Of a stretch of 64,000 nt of DNA, positions 42,283 through 50,593 are shown one piece after another. Numbering within the stretch: position 1 is the stretch's first letter; each line of letters starts with the position of its first letter. Location: positions 682,001-746,000 of the forward strand of contig NZ_OZ257126.1 in the NCBI RefSeq assembly GCF_965278975.1. The letters run 5' to 3'. The notes below the pieces were generated by a model, which was not told the origin of the DNA, did not search any database, and saw nothing but the letters and a program-made list of their open reading frames with translations. The DNA comes from Ferrovibrio sp965278975. Its GTDB lineage: Bacteria > Pseudomonadota > Alphaproteobacteria > Ferrovibrionales > Ferrovibrionaceae. A program made the translations under genes and the position numbers.

Positions 42283-44193
42283 ATGTGCGGCATCGCTGGC
42301 CTGCTTGACCCATCCTCCGGTTCCGACCGGTTGCGCGAGATCGCCGCGGCGATGACCGCCTCATTGCAGCATCGCGGGCCGGATGATGGCGATGTGTGGG
42401 CCGATCCCGCCGGCATCGCCCTCGGCCAGCGCCGCCTCAGCATCATCGATCTCTCGCCGCTTGGCCGCCAGCCGATGGCCTCCCATAGCGGCCGCTACAT
42501 GCTCACCTATAACGGTGAGATCTATAACTTCCAGGCCTTGCGCCGCGAACTGGAAGCAGCCGGCGCGCAGTTCCGTGGCCATTCCGATACCGAGGTGATG
42601 CTGGCCGGTATCGAGGCCTGGGGGCTGGAGCCCTGCCTTGCCCGTTTGCAGGGCATGTTCGCCCTGGCGCTGTGGGACCATGAGACCCGTACCTTGTCGC
42701 TGGCGCGCGACCGCGTCGGCATCAAGCCGCTCTACTGGTATCCGGTCGGCACCGATGGCATCGCCTTTGCCTCCGAGACCCGCGCCTTCCATCTGTTGCC
42801 CGGCTTCGAGAAACGGCTGGATGCCGCCGCCGTCTCCGACTACCTGCGCTTCAACTATATCCCGACGCCGCGCAGCATCTGGCAGGGCCTGCGCAAGCTG
42901 CCGCCCGGCGGGTTGCTGATCAAGCGGCCCGGCGCCGCGCCGGAAGAGCGCCGCTACTGGACACTGGAACAGGCCATCGCCGCCGAACCGGCGATCAGCA
43001 GCGAGACGGAAGCCACCAGCCGCCTGCATGACCTGCTGCGCGAAACCGTGCGCGACCACATGATCAGCGACGTGCCGCTCGGTGCGTTCCTCTCTGGCGG
43101 CATCGACAGCAGCCTGGTGGCAGCATTGATGCAGAGCCAATCGGCACGGCCGGTGAAAACCTTCACCATCGGCTATGGCGAAGCCGGCTACGATGAATCG
43201 CACGCCGCCGAAGCGGTGGCAAAGCATCTCGGCTGCGAGCATACCACGCTTACCGTGACGCCTGCGGAAGCCCTGGAAGTAATTCCCGGCCTGCCTGCGA
43301 TCTATGACGAGCCCTTCGCCGATGCCTCGCAGATCCCGACCTATCTGGTGGCGCGGCTGACCCGCCGGCATGTCACAGTTGCGCTCTCGGGCGATGGCGG
43401 CGATGAAGGCTTCGCCGGCTATAACCGCCATGTCATGGCGCCCGCCTGGCAGAATTATGCCACCTGGCCAGGGCCGTTGCGCCAGGGCCTGGCCGGGGCA
43501 TTGCGGCTGCTCAATCCGGCGCAATGGGATGGCGCGGCATCCTTGCTGCCGGCCTCTCTGCGCCCGCCGCAATTCGGCGAGAAGCTGCACAAGCTGGCCG
43601 GCACGTTGCAGGCGGAAAGTCTGGAGCAGTATTACCGCCCGCTGGTAGAGCAATGGCCCGAAGCCAGCCTGCTGCTGCAACAGCCCGGCCCGGTGCCGGG
43701 CTTCCCGAAGCGCAAAAGCGGCGAAGACCTGGTGGCGTATCTGCAGCGCTTGGATGCCGAGACCTATCTGCATGACGATGTGCTGACCAAGGTGGATCGC
43801 GCCACCATGGCCGTGGCGCTGGAAGCGCGCGTGCCGCTGCTGGATCACCGCGTGCTGAGCTTCGGCCTGGCCTTGCCGCGTTCGATGAAGCTGCGCGATG
43901 GCAAGGGCAAGTGGCCGCTGCGGCACTTGCTTGGCCGCTATGTGCCGCCGGAATTGTTCGAGCGGCCGAAAAGCGGCTTCGCGGTGCCGATCGGCGCCTG
44001 GTTGCGCGGACCGTTGCGCGACTGGGCCGAGGACCTGCTGTCGGAAACCGCTTTGAACGAGACCGGCCTGCTGCGCGCGGCACCGATCCGGCAGGCCTGG
44101 CAGGAGCATCTCAGTGGCCGCGCCAACCGGCAATACGGCCTCTGGGGCGTGCTGATGCTGCAAGCCTGGCAGCGGCAATGGCTGAAACCGTGA
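42283..44193 (+). CDS. asnB: Asparagine synthase, glutamine-hydrolysing
   Basis: A 636-residue enzyme beginning MCGIAGLLDPSS; Cys2 is the glutaminase nucleophile, so ammonia channelling is intact. The synthetase ATP site SGGIDSS lies near 269-275, with GDGGDEGFAGYNRH near 371. It makes asparagine from aspartate, ATP and glutamine, although this size class is also common in cell-surface polysaccharide clusters, where it amidates sugars. Its stop overlaps the waaA-like gene, supporting an envelope link. It contrasts with the Cys-less paralog at 20984. Confidence 0.9.
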   Translation: MCGIAGLLDPSSGSDRLREIAAAMTASLQHRGPDDGDVWADPAGIALGQRRLSIIDLSPLGRQPMASHSGRYMLTYNGEIYNFQALRRELEAAGAQFRGHSDTEVMLAGIEAWGLEPCLARLQGMFALALWDHETRTLSLARDRVGIKPLYWYPVGTDGIAFASETRAFHLLPGFEKRLDAAAVSDYLRFNYIPTPRSIWQGLRKLPPGGLLIKRPGAAPEERRYWTLEQAIAAEPAISSETEATSRLHDLLRETVRDHMISDVPLGAFLSGGIDSSLVAALMQSQSARPVKTFTIGYGEAGYDESHAAEAVAKHLGCEHTTLTVTPAEALEVIPGLPAIYDEPFADASQIPTYLVARLTRRHVTVALSGDGGDEGFAGYNRHVMAPAWQNYATWPGPLRQGLAGALRLLNPAQWDGAASLLPASLRPPQFGEKLHKLAGTLQAESLEQYYRPLVEQWPEASLLLQQPGPVPGFPKRKSGEDLVAYLQRLDAETYLHDDVLTKVDRATMAVALEARVPLLDHRVLSFGLALPRSMKLRDGKGKWPLRHLLGRYVPPELFERPKSGFAVPIGAWLRGPLRDWAEDLLSETALNETGLLRAAPIRQAWQEHLSGRANRQYGLWGVLMLQAWQRQWLKP

Positions 44194-45458
44194 GCGGGCT
44201 GGAAAGCCTGTGGCGCGGTATCGGCCACGCCATCGCGCCGGGCGTGGCTTTGTGGCTGCGCCGCCGCGTGACGCAGGGCAAGGAAGACGCCGCGCGCCTG
44301 GGCGAACGCGCCGGCATCGCCAGCCTGGCCCGTCCCGCCGGTCTGCTGATCTGGAGCCATGCCGCCAGTGTGGGTGAAGCAATGGCGCTGTTGCCTTTGC
44401 TGCAACGGCTGCAAGCGGCACGGCCTGATATCGCGCTGCTGATCACCACCGGCACCCGCACGTCGGCGGCCACCGTGGCGGCGCGCGCGCCCGGCCTGCT
44501 GCACCAGTATCTGCCTTCCGATCTGCCGCAGGCCGTGGACCGCTTCTTCGCCCATTGGCGGCCCAACCTGGTACTATGGAGCGAAAGCGAACTCTGGCCC
44601 GGCCTGCTGGCCGGCGCCGCCCGGCGGAATATTCCGATGCTGCTGCTGAATGCCCGCATGTCGGAGCGTTCCTGCCGCCGCTGGCAGCGCGTGCCCGGCA
44701 TTGCGCGCTGGCTGCTCGCCGGCTTCGAAACCATCTATGCCCAGAGCCAGGCCGATGCCGAACGCTACCGTGCACTTGGCGCCGTTGACGTGCAGAGCCT
44801 CGGCAATCTGAAACTGGCGGCACCGCCCCTGCCCACCGATGAGGCCGCGCTGGCGGCATTGCAGGCGCAAACCGCCGGCCGCCGGCTCTGGCTGATGGCT
44901 TCCACCCATCCCGGCGAGGATGAGACCACCGCCGCCGTGCAGCAGGCCGTTGCCGCCCGGCATCCCGGCCTGCTCGGCATCGTGGTGCCACGCCATCCTG
45001 AGCGCGGCCCGGCGGTGGCCGATGCGCTACGCCAGGCCGGCCTGAAAGTAAGCCGCCGCGCCGCCGGTGAGGCGATCACGGCGGAGACGGATATCCATGT
45101 CGCCGATACGCTCGGCGAACTAGGGCTCTGGTATCGCCTCTGTCCGGTAGCGGTGATGGGCGGTTCGCTGATTGATCATGGCGGGCAGAATCCGATGGAA
45201 CCGGCGCGGCTTGGACGTGCCGTGCTGTTCGGCCCGCATATGTTCAATTTCAGTGAAATCGCCGCCGCCTTGCTGGCACGCGGTGCGGCTTTGCAAGTGC
45301 CCGATGCCGCATCGCTTGGCAATGAACTCGCCCGGCTGCTCGGCGATCCCGTCGCCTTGGCGGCGATGGGCCAAGCCGGTGCGGCCTTTGCCGCCGAGCA
45401 GAATAGCGTGCTGGACAAGACCGAACAGGCCGTGCTGCAGCGGCTGCAAAAACTATAA
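44178..45458 (+). CDS. waaA: 3-Deoxy-D-manno-octulosonic acid (Kdo) transferase
   Basis: A 426-residue GT-B glycosyltransferase transferring Kdo from CMP-Kdo to lipid A precursors at the inner membrane. Family landmarks are IWSHAASVGEAMALLPL (acidic catalytic Glu), ITTGTRTSAATVA, LVLWSESELWPGLLAGAARRNIPMLLLNARMS, and the C-terminal MGGSLIDHGGQNPMEPARLGRAVLFGPHMFNF. The ATG at 44178 overlaps asnB by 16 bases; a GTG at 44190 overlapping its stop by 4 is equally possible. The usual first membrane helix is short here. Confidence 0.93.
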   Translation: MAETVSGLESLWRGIGHAIAPGVALWLRRRVTQGKEDAARLGERAGIASLARPAGLLIWSHAASVGEAMALLPLLQRLQAARPDIALLITTGTRTSAATVAARAPGLLHQYLPSDLPQAVDRFFAHWRPNLVLWSESELWPGLLAGAARRNIPMLLLNARMSERSCRRWQRVPGIARWLLAGFETIYAQSQADAERYRALGAVDVQSLGNLKLAAPPLPTDEAALAALQAQTAGRRLWLMASTHPGEDETTAAVQQAVAARHPGLLGIVVPRHPERGPAVADALRQAGLKVSRRAAGEAITAETDIHVADTLGELGLWYRLCPVAVMGGSLIDHGGQNPMEPARLGRAVLFGPHMFNFSEIAAALLARGAALQVPDAASLGNELARLLGDPVALAAMGQAGAAFAAEQNSVLDKTEQAVLQRLQKL

Positions 45459-45474
45459 GAGCGGGAGGGACACC

Positions 45475-45954
45475 ATGAGCGAGACGGCGGCTTTCATTGC
45501 CTTGATGGAGCGTTTTTCCGATACCGTGCGGCGCCAGGATATTCCCGGCTTCACCGCTCTGTTCACGCCCGATGCCTATTACGACGATGTGTTCTATGGC
45601 CGCCACGATGGCCGCGCGGCGATTGGCGAGATGCTGGCGAAATTCTTCCGCGATGGCAGCGATTTCGAATGGGAGATGCACGAGCCGGTGGCGGCAAACG
45701 GCATCGGCTATGCCAACTGGCTGTTCAGCTTCACCTCGAATATGGCGCCGAACCAAGGCAAACGCGTGCTGATGGCCGGCGCCAGCCGCTACTTGCTGCG
45801 CGATGGCCTGATTGCCGGCTACAATGAATGGTGCTACCAGGCCGCCTGCCTGGCTGGTATCGGCGTGCCTGCGGCGGCACTGGAGAAATCACTAAAACGT
45901 CAGGATGCCGGCTTCCGTGCCGGCGCGGACCCAGTACGTCACCGCTTGCGCTAG
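45475..45954 (+). CDS. SnoaL/NTF2-like protein
   Basis: A 159-residue protein of the cone-shaped NTF2-like fold: MERFSDTVRRQDIPGFTALFTPDAYYDDVFYGRHDGRAAIGEMLAKFF is the typical helix-helix-strand start, followed by strands with Trp/Tyr. Such proteins are enzymes (isomerases, cyclases, hydrolases) or binding proteins; no catalytic residues can be assigned with certainty. GGGAGGGACACC precedes the ATG. It sits 42 bases before the CoA-transferase genes and probably belongs to the same operon. Confidence 0.75.
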   Translation: MSETAAFIALMERFSDTVRRQDIPGFTALFTPDAYYDDVFYGRHDGRAAIGEMLAKFFRDGSDFEWEMHEPVAANGIGYANWLFSFTSNMAPNQGKRVLMAGASRYLLRDGLIAGYNEWCYQAACLAGIGVPAAALEKSLKRQDAGFRAGADPVRHRLR

Positions 45955-45996
45955 GCGCCGCGCGGCGCGACAATCGGCGGGCCTTGGAGGAATACC

Positions 45997-46812
45997 ATGA
46001 CCCTCTCCGTCGATGACCTCGCCGCCCTGATCCCGAATGGCGCCAAGATTGCCGTGCCGCCGGATTATTCCGGCGTGGCGATGGAACTGACCCGCGCCAT
46101 GATCCGGCGTGGTGTCCGGGACCTGCATGTGGTGGGTGTGCCGGTAACCGGATTCCAGACCGAAATGCTGATCGGTGCCGGCGCCGTGCGGGTGCTGGAA
46201 ACCTCTGCCGTCACGCTTGGCGAATATGGCACCGCGCATCGTTTCATCGCCGGCCTGAAGCAGAAGGCGTTCCGCATGCTGGATGCCACCTGCCCGGCAA
46301 TCCATGCCGCGATCCAGGCCGCCGGCAAGGGCATCCCCTTCATGCCGCTGCGCGGCATGCTCGGCACCGATCTGCTGAAACATCGCAGCGACTGGCCGGT
46401 GATGAACAATCCGTTCAGCGCCGAGCCCGATCCCATCGTGCTGCTGCCGGCGATCCGGCCGGATTTCGCCCTGTTCCATGCGCCCTATGCCGACCGCAAC
46501 GGCAATGTATTCATCGGCCGCCGCCGCGAACTGGTGGCGATGGCCCATGCCGCCAAGCAGGCCCTGGTGACGGTGGAGGAAATCCGCGATATCGATCTGC
46601 TCGGCAATGAGGAAAGCGCCGCCGGCACGCTGACCGGCGCCTATATCGGCGGCATTGCCGTGGCACCGCGCGGCGCCTGGCCGGTCAATCTGTGGAACCT
46701 CTACGGCTATGACGAAGCGCATATCACGCGCTATTGCGAGCTGGCGCGCAGCGAAGCCGGCTTCGCGCAGTATCTCGCCGAATTCGTGCTGCCGCGCCAG
46801 GCGGCGGAGTAG
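45997..46812 (+). CDS. CoA-transferase, subunit A
   Basis: A 271-residue family I CoA-transferase alpha subunit (glutaconate/acetoacetate type). GAKIAVPPDYSGVAMELTRAMIRRGVRDLHVVGVPVTGF gives the Rossmann-like opening, and the PFMPLRGMLGTDLLKHR stretch is characteristic of the clade seen with cholesterol-ring or other long-chain CoA catabolism. GGAGGAATACC precedes the ATG. It works with the B subunit gene 5 bases downstream. Confidence 0.85.
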   Translation: MTLSVDDLAALIPNGAKIAVPPDYSGVAMELTRAMIRRGVRDLHVVGVPVTGFQTEMLIGAGAVRVLETSAVTLGEYGTAHRFIAGLKQKAFRMLDATCPAIHAAIQAAGKGIPFMPLRGMLGTDLLKHRSDWPVMNNPFSAEPDPIVLLPAIRPDFALFHAPYADRNGNVFIGRRRELVAMAHAAKQALVTVEEIRDIDLLGNEESAAGTLTGAYIGGIAVAPRGAWPVNLWNLYGYDEAHITRYCELARSEAGFAQYLAEFVLPRQAAE

Positions 46813-46817
46813 GCACC

Positions 46818-47570
46818 ATGAGTAACGAACTGCCCTTCCGTCCGCAGGAATTGCTGATCCACACCATCGCCCGGCTGCTGGCCGGCTGCCGCCTGATCGC
46901 CACCGGCTCATCCTCGCCGATCCCCGGCGCCGGTGCATTGCTGGCTCGCGCGCAATCTGCCGGCCGGATGCGGGTGAACGTGCTGGGCAGCATCCGCAAT
47001 GATTTCTTCTGCGATGGCGGCGTCGAGCTGTTCGACATCGCAGCGCAGGGCCGGCTGGAAGCCTTCTTCCTCGGCGGCGGCCAGATCGATGGCCAGGCCA
47101 ATATCAATCTGGTCGGCGCTGGTGGCGAATACCCGCAAACCAATGTGCGCTGGCCCGGCTCATTCGGCTCGGCCTATCTGTATTACCTGGTGCCGCGCGT
47201 GATCCTGTTCCGCGAGGAACATTCGCGCCGCGTGCTGGTGCCGAGAGTTGATTTCATCTCCTCGGCCGGTCCGCAGAATGATGGCACCTACCGTCCCGGC
47301 GGGCCTATCGGCCTGCTGACCAATCTGTGCTGGTTCTCCTTCGACCGCGCCCGCCGCCGCTTCACGCTGGAAAGCGTGCATCCCGGCCACAGCGTGGAAG
47401 AAGTGCGCGATAATACCGGCTTCGATTTCGATTGCCCGGCCAGTGTGGCGCAAACCGAAGCACCGGATACGGCAACGCTGGCGCTGATGCGCGGCCAGAT
47501 CGCGCGAGAACTGGCCGAGACCTATCCGCGCTTCGTGGCACGGCTGTTCCCGGACAGCCTGGCGGCATGA
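46818..47570 (+). CDS. CoA-transferase, subunit B
   Basis: A 250-residue beta subunit homolog: ELLIHTIARLLAGCRLIATGSSSPIPGAGALLARAQ, then FDIAAQGRLEAFFLGGGQIDGQANINLVG. The SENG Glu of classical enzymes is not evident, which is also true of ring-cleaving CoA hydrolases (IpdAB) of this family, so it may be a hydrolase rather than a transferase. The ATG lies 5 bases after subunit A. Its stop overlaps the DUF3750 ATG by 4 bases. Confidence 0.82.
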   Translation: MSNELPFRPQELLIHTIARLLAGCRLIATGSSSPIPGAGALLARAQSAGRMRVNVLGSIRNDFFCDGGVELFDIAAQGRLEAFFLGGGQIDGQANINLVGAGGEYPQTNVRWPGSFGSAYLYYLVPRVILFREEHSRRVLVPRVDFISSAGPQNDGTYRPGGPIGLLTNLCWFSFDRARRRFTLESVHPGHSVEEVRDNTGFDFDCPASVAQTEAPDTATLALMRGQIARELAETYPRFVARLFPDSLAA

Positions 47571-48328
47571 AGCGGCTGATCCTGATCCTGCTGCTGGCCC
47601 TGCTGCTGCCGCTGGCCTGGAGCGGTGCCTCGGTGGCGTTCAGCGAACGGCCGCATTGGTCAACCGCTTCCACCGCCAGCATCGACATCGCGCCCAATCC
47701 GGCAACCACCAGGGAGGCCGTAATCCAGGTTTATGCCGCGCGGCTCTGGGGCTGGCGTGGCGCCCTGGCGGTGCATAGCTGGATCGCGGTCAAGCCGGAA
47801 GATGCATCGAGCTATCAGCGCTTCGACATCATGCGCTGGAGCAGTCCGCCGCTGCGCCAGCGCATCACCACCGAACCGGATACGCGCTGGGCCGGCAACG
47901 CACCTGACTTGCTGCTGGACCGGCGTGGCGCCGAAGCGGCGGCGCTGATTCCGAAGATTCTCGCCAGCATCGAGAGCTATCCGCACGGCAAGGATTACAT
48001 CACCTGGCCGGGGCCGAATTCTAACAGCTTCATCGCCCATATCGGCCGCAGCGTGCCGGAACTGGGCCTGGAATTGCCGCCGACCGCCATCGGTAAGGAT
48101 TACATCACCGACGGCGCCCTATTCGGGCGCGCACCCAGCGGCCAGGGTGTGCAGCTATCACTGTTCGGCCTCGCCGGCCTGCTGGTGGCGCCCCGTGAAG
48201 GGCTGGAGCTGCATCTGCTGGGCCTGACCCTGGGCATCGACCCGCTGCGCCCGGCGCTCAAGCTGCCCGGTATCGGCCGGATCGGCATGCCGGCCGCGCC
48301 GGAGCGTGGGGCCGGCGGCGCAAACTAG
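47567..48328 (+). CDS. DUF3750 protein, membrane-anchored or exported
   Basis: A 253-residue protein with a strongly hydrophobic N-terminal segment (LILILLLALLLPLAWSGASVAF), so it is secreted or anchored to the inner membrane. The rest matches the DUF3750 pattern: EAVIQVYAARLWGWRGALAVHSWIAVKP, then a Trp/Arg-rich strand region and YPHGKDYITWPGPNSNSF. The His-Ser-Trp and Asn-Ser-Asn-Ser-Phe blocks suggest a cysteine-less hydrolase or binding fold; function unknown. It shares an ATGA overlap with the CoA-transferase B gene. Confidence 0.8.
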   Translation: MKRLILILLLALLLPLAWSGASVAFSERPHWSTASTASIDIAPNPATTREAVIQVYAARLWGWRGALAVHSWIAVKPEDASSYQRFDIMRWSSPPLRQRITTEPDTRWAGNAPDLLLDRRGAEAAALIPKILASIESYPHGKDYITWPGPNSNSFIAHIGRSVPELGLELPPTAIGKDYITDGALFGRAPSGQGVQLSLFGLAGLLVAPREGLELHLLGLTLGIDPLRPALKLPGIGRIGMPAAPERGAGGAN

Positions 48329-48453
48329 GATTGCCCGGCCAGAGCAAGGCGGCGTTAACCTTGCGCCAAACCGCACAACCGGGTGTTATGATCCTCCCAC
48401 CTGGGGCCAAAGTCCATCCGAGGCCAAACCTAAGACCAGAAGGAGTCTTACTG

Positions 48454-49371
48454 GTGCCGATTGCAGCCCCGCTCGCTGCTTCCGCCCATGCCGCAGCGCT
48501 GCCGTTGCCGGCGGGCATCGGCATGCGTGCGCCGCACCATGGTGCATTGCTGGAACAGCAACCACCGGTCGGCTGGCTCGAAATCCATGCCGAGAGCTAC
48601 ATGGGTGGCGGCGCATCACTGCATTACCTCGATCAGGCACGCCAGCATTGGCCGATTGCCGTGCACGGCACCGGCCTCGGACTTGGCGGCGCCGAGCCGC
48701 CGAACGCAGCACATCTCGAACGGCTGGCGGCACTGGTGGCGCGGATCGAACCCTTCCTGGTTTCCGAGCATCTCGCCTGGACCGGCATCGATGGCCGCTA
48801 CTACAACGACCAGCTTCCCCTGCCCTATACCGATGAGACGCTGGAACACACCAGCCGCAACATCGCGGCGGCGATGCACCGCCTGCGGCGCCCGATCCTG
48901 ATCGAGAATCCCGCCACCTATCTGCGCTACAGCGAAAGCCATATGTCTGAGGTGGATTTCCTCACCCGGCTGGTGGAGAACACTGGCTGCGGCCTGCTTT
49001 GCGATATCAGCAACATCTATGTGTCGAGCTTCAACCATATCGGTGCCGGTGCGGCTTATGCTGTGGCGGAAGCCTATCTCGAAGCCCTGCCGCGCCAGGC
49101 GGTGCAGCAGCTTCACCTGGCCGGCTACAGCGAGAGCGACGCAGATGGCGATGCAATCCTGATCGACGACCACGGCACAATGATAGCTGAGCCGGTATGG
49201 CGGCTTTACCGTCATGCCGTGCAGTTGTTTCCCGAGGCGCAGACCCTGATCGAATGGGACAGCAATATCCCGCCGCTGAGTGCCCTGGTGGCGGAGGCGG
49301 CCCTGGCCGATCAGCATCGCGCCGACAGTCTGGGCAGCGTCGAGGAACCGGCCGATGAGCAGGCTGCCTGA
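48454..49371 (+). CDS. bufB: MNIO-family (DUF692) multinuclear iron enzyme, BufB-like
   Basis: A 305-residue TIM-barrel enzyme of the multinuclear non-haem iron oxidase family, which modifies Cys or Asp in RiPP precursors (bufferin, methanobactin). Metal-ligand regions are visible: EIHAESYMG, HGTGLGLGG, SEHLAWTG, ILIENPATYL, LLCDISNIYVSS, LHLAGYSE, DDHG and EWDSNIPP. The GTG at 48454 has GGAG 8 bases upstream; the frame stays open 41 codons further but without a ribosome site. The DUF2063 partner and DoxX follow. No bufA-type precursor gene is visible before it. Confidence 0.85.
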   Translation: MPIAAPLAASAHAAALPLPAGIGMRAPHHGALLEQQPPVGWLEIHAESYMGGGASLHYLDQARQHWPIAVHGTGLGLGGAEPPNAAHLERLAALVARIEPFLVSEHLAWTGIDGRYYNDQLPLPYTDETLEHTSRNIAAAMHRLRRPILIENPATYLRYSESHMSEVDFLTRLVENTGCGLLCDISNIYVSSFNHIGAGAAYAVAEAYLEALPRQAVQQLHLAGYSESDADGDAILIDDHGTMIAEPVWRLYRHAVQLFPEAQTLIEWDSNIPPLSALVAEAALADQHRADSLGSVEEPADEQAA

Positions 49372-50122
49372 ATTGCAGCGCGACTTCGCCGCAGCCCTGG
49401 TCGGGCGGCCAAGCGCCATGGCGGCACGCGTGGTGGAGGATGCCATTCCTGCCTCGGCCCGCGTTCAGGTCTATGCCGACCATTTCCGCACCAGCCTGAT
49501 CGAAACGCTCGCCGCCGCTTTCCCAGTCACCCATGCCCTGGTCGGTGAAGCCTTCTTCACCCAGGCGGCCCGCGACTTCGTACTGCGCCAGCCACCGCGC
49601 GATCCTCGGCTTTTCATGTATGGCGGTGATTTTCCGGCAGCTTTGCGGGCTTTGCGTGACCTCGCCGGCCATCCCTACCTGCCCTGCGTCGCGGCCTTCG
49701 AATGGGCCTTGCACCAAGCCTATCATGCCGAAGACGCAGTACCGCTCAGGCCCAGTGATATCGGGGACGCCGCGGCGATGGCAAAACAGACCCTGGCGTT
49801 GCATCCTTCGGCGCAGCGGCTCGACACACCCTGGCCGGTGAGCGAGATCTGGCAGGTACATCAGCCCGATGCCCCAGCCATCGACAGTATCGACCTTAAG
49901 CAAGGCGGCGAGCAGTTGCTGCTCTGGCGCAACGGGATCGAACTCTGCTGGCGCAAGCTGAACGCGGCGGAGGCCGCGCTGATCGATACCGTTCTGGCCG
50001 GCAAGCCGCTGGCCAAAGCCGTGGCCCAGGCCATGCTCCAGGCGCAAAGCACAGGGCCATTCGATTTCAGTGCCAGCTTTGCCTGGTGCCTGGAAGGCGG
50101 TATCTTCCGGCGGCCCGGGTGA
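49355..50122 (+). CDS. bufC: DUF2063 partner protein of the MNIO enzyme, BufC-like
   Basis: A 255-residue protein with the DUF2063 (putative DNA-binding annotated) N-terminal domain: LQRDFAAALVGRP, then VQVYADHFRTSLIETLAAAFPVTHALVGEAFF, and the C-terminal winged-helix-like domain. In bufferin operons this subunit binds the precursor leader and the MNIO enzyme. The start codon overlaps the MNIO gene by 17 bases, indicating coupled expression. Confidence 0.84.
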   Translation: MSRLPELQRDFAAALVGRPSAMAARVVEDAIPASARVQVYADHFRTSLIETLAAAFPVTHALVGEAFFTQAARDFVLRQPPRDPRLFMYGGDFPAALRALRDLAGHPYLPCVAAFEWALHQAYHAEDAVPLRPSDIGDAAAMAKQTLALHPSAQRLDTPWPVSEIWQVHQPDAPAIDSIDLKQGGEQLLLWRNGIELCWRKLNAAEAALIDTVLAGKPLAKAVAQAMLQAQSTGPFDFSASFAWCLEGGIFRRPG

Positions 50123-50128
50123 GGCGCC

Positions 50129-50593
50129 ATGCTGTTTGCGGTCCGCAGCGCCCTCAATGCCTTTCCACTCAGCCCGGTGCTGCTGATGCTGCGCATCGCG
50201 CTGGCGATGCTGTTCTGGCGCTCCGGCCTTACCAAGATCGCCACCACTGCTTCGGGCATGCTGCCGGAATTGCCGCCGCGCCTGGCAGCCGGCGTGGTGG
50301 AAATCTTCGCCAATGAATACCGCGTACCGCTGCTGTCCCCTGACATCGCCGCGATGCTGGGGGCCGGTGGCGAACTGATTCTCTCTGTCCTGCTGCTGTT
50401 CGGCCTGTTCGGGCGCTTCGCCGCCGCCGGGCTGCTGGTGGTAACCGCCGTGATCCAGTGGGTCTATCCCGGCAACTGGAGCGAGCATCTGCTCTGGGCC
50501 GGCTGCCTGCTGCTGCTGATCATCCGCGGCGCGGGCTCATTGTCGCTGGACCGCCTGTTCTGGGAGCCGCCTCAGGCGCGTTTCAGGCGCTAG
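50129..50593 (+). CDS. DoxX-family membrane protein
   Basis: A 154-residue membrane protein with four helices and the DoxX-type opening LLMLRIALAMLFWRSGLTKI. DoxX proteins often close bufferin operons, perhaps handling thiol or metal stress. It lies 6 bases after the DUF2063 gene and overlaps the convergent MFS gene by 4 bases (shared CTAG). Confidence 0.85.
   Translation: MLFAVRSALNAFPLSPVLLMLRIALAMLFWRSGLTKIATTASGMLPELPPRLAAGVVEIFANEYRVPLLSPDIAAMLGAGGELILSVLLLFGLFGRFAAAGLLVVTAVIQWVYPGNWSEHLLWAGCLLLLIIRGAGSLSLDRLFWEPPQARFRR

Noticed and set aside
42361..44421. A 686-codon minus-strand frame opposite asnB
   Set aside because: Antisense shadow of asnB, with no motif or initiation signal.
48306..48836. 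A Cys-rich 176-codon frame overlapping the MNIO gene start, considered as the missing bufA precursor
   Set aside because: It lies out of frame within the MNIO coding sequence, has no signal peptide, and its Arg/Cys bias is what an alternate frame of GC-rich coding sequence gives.
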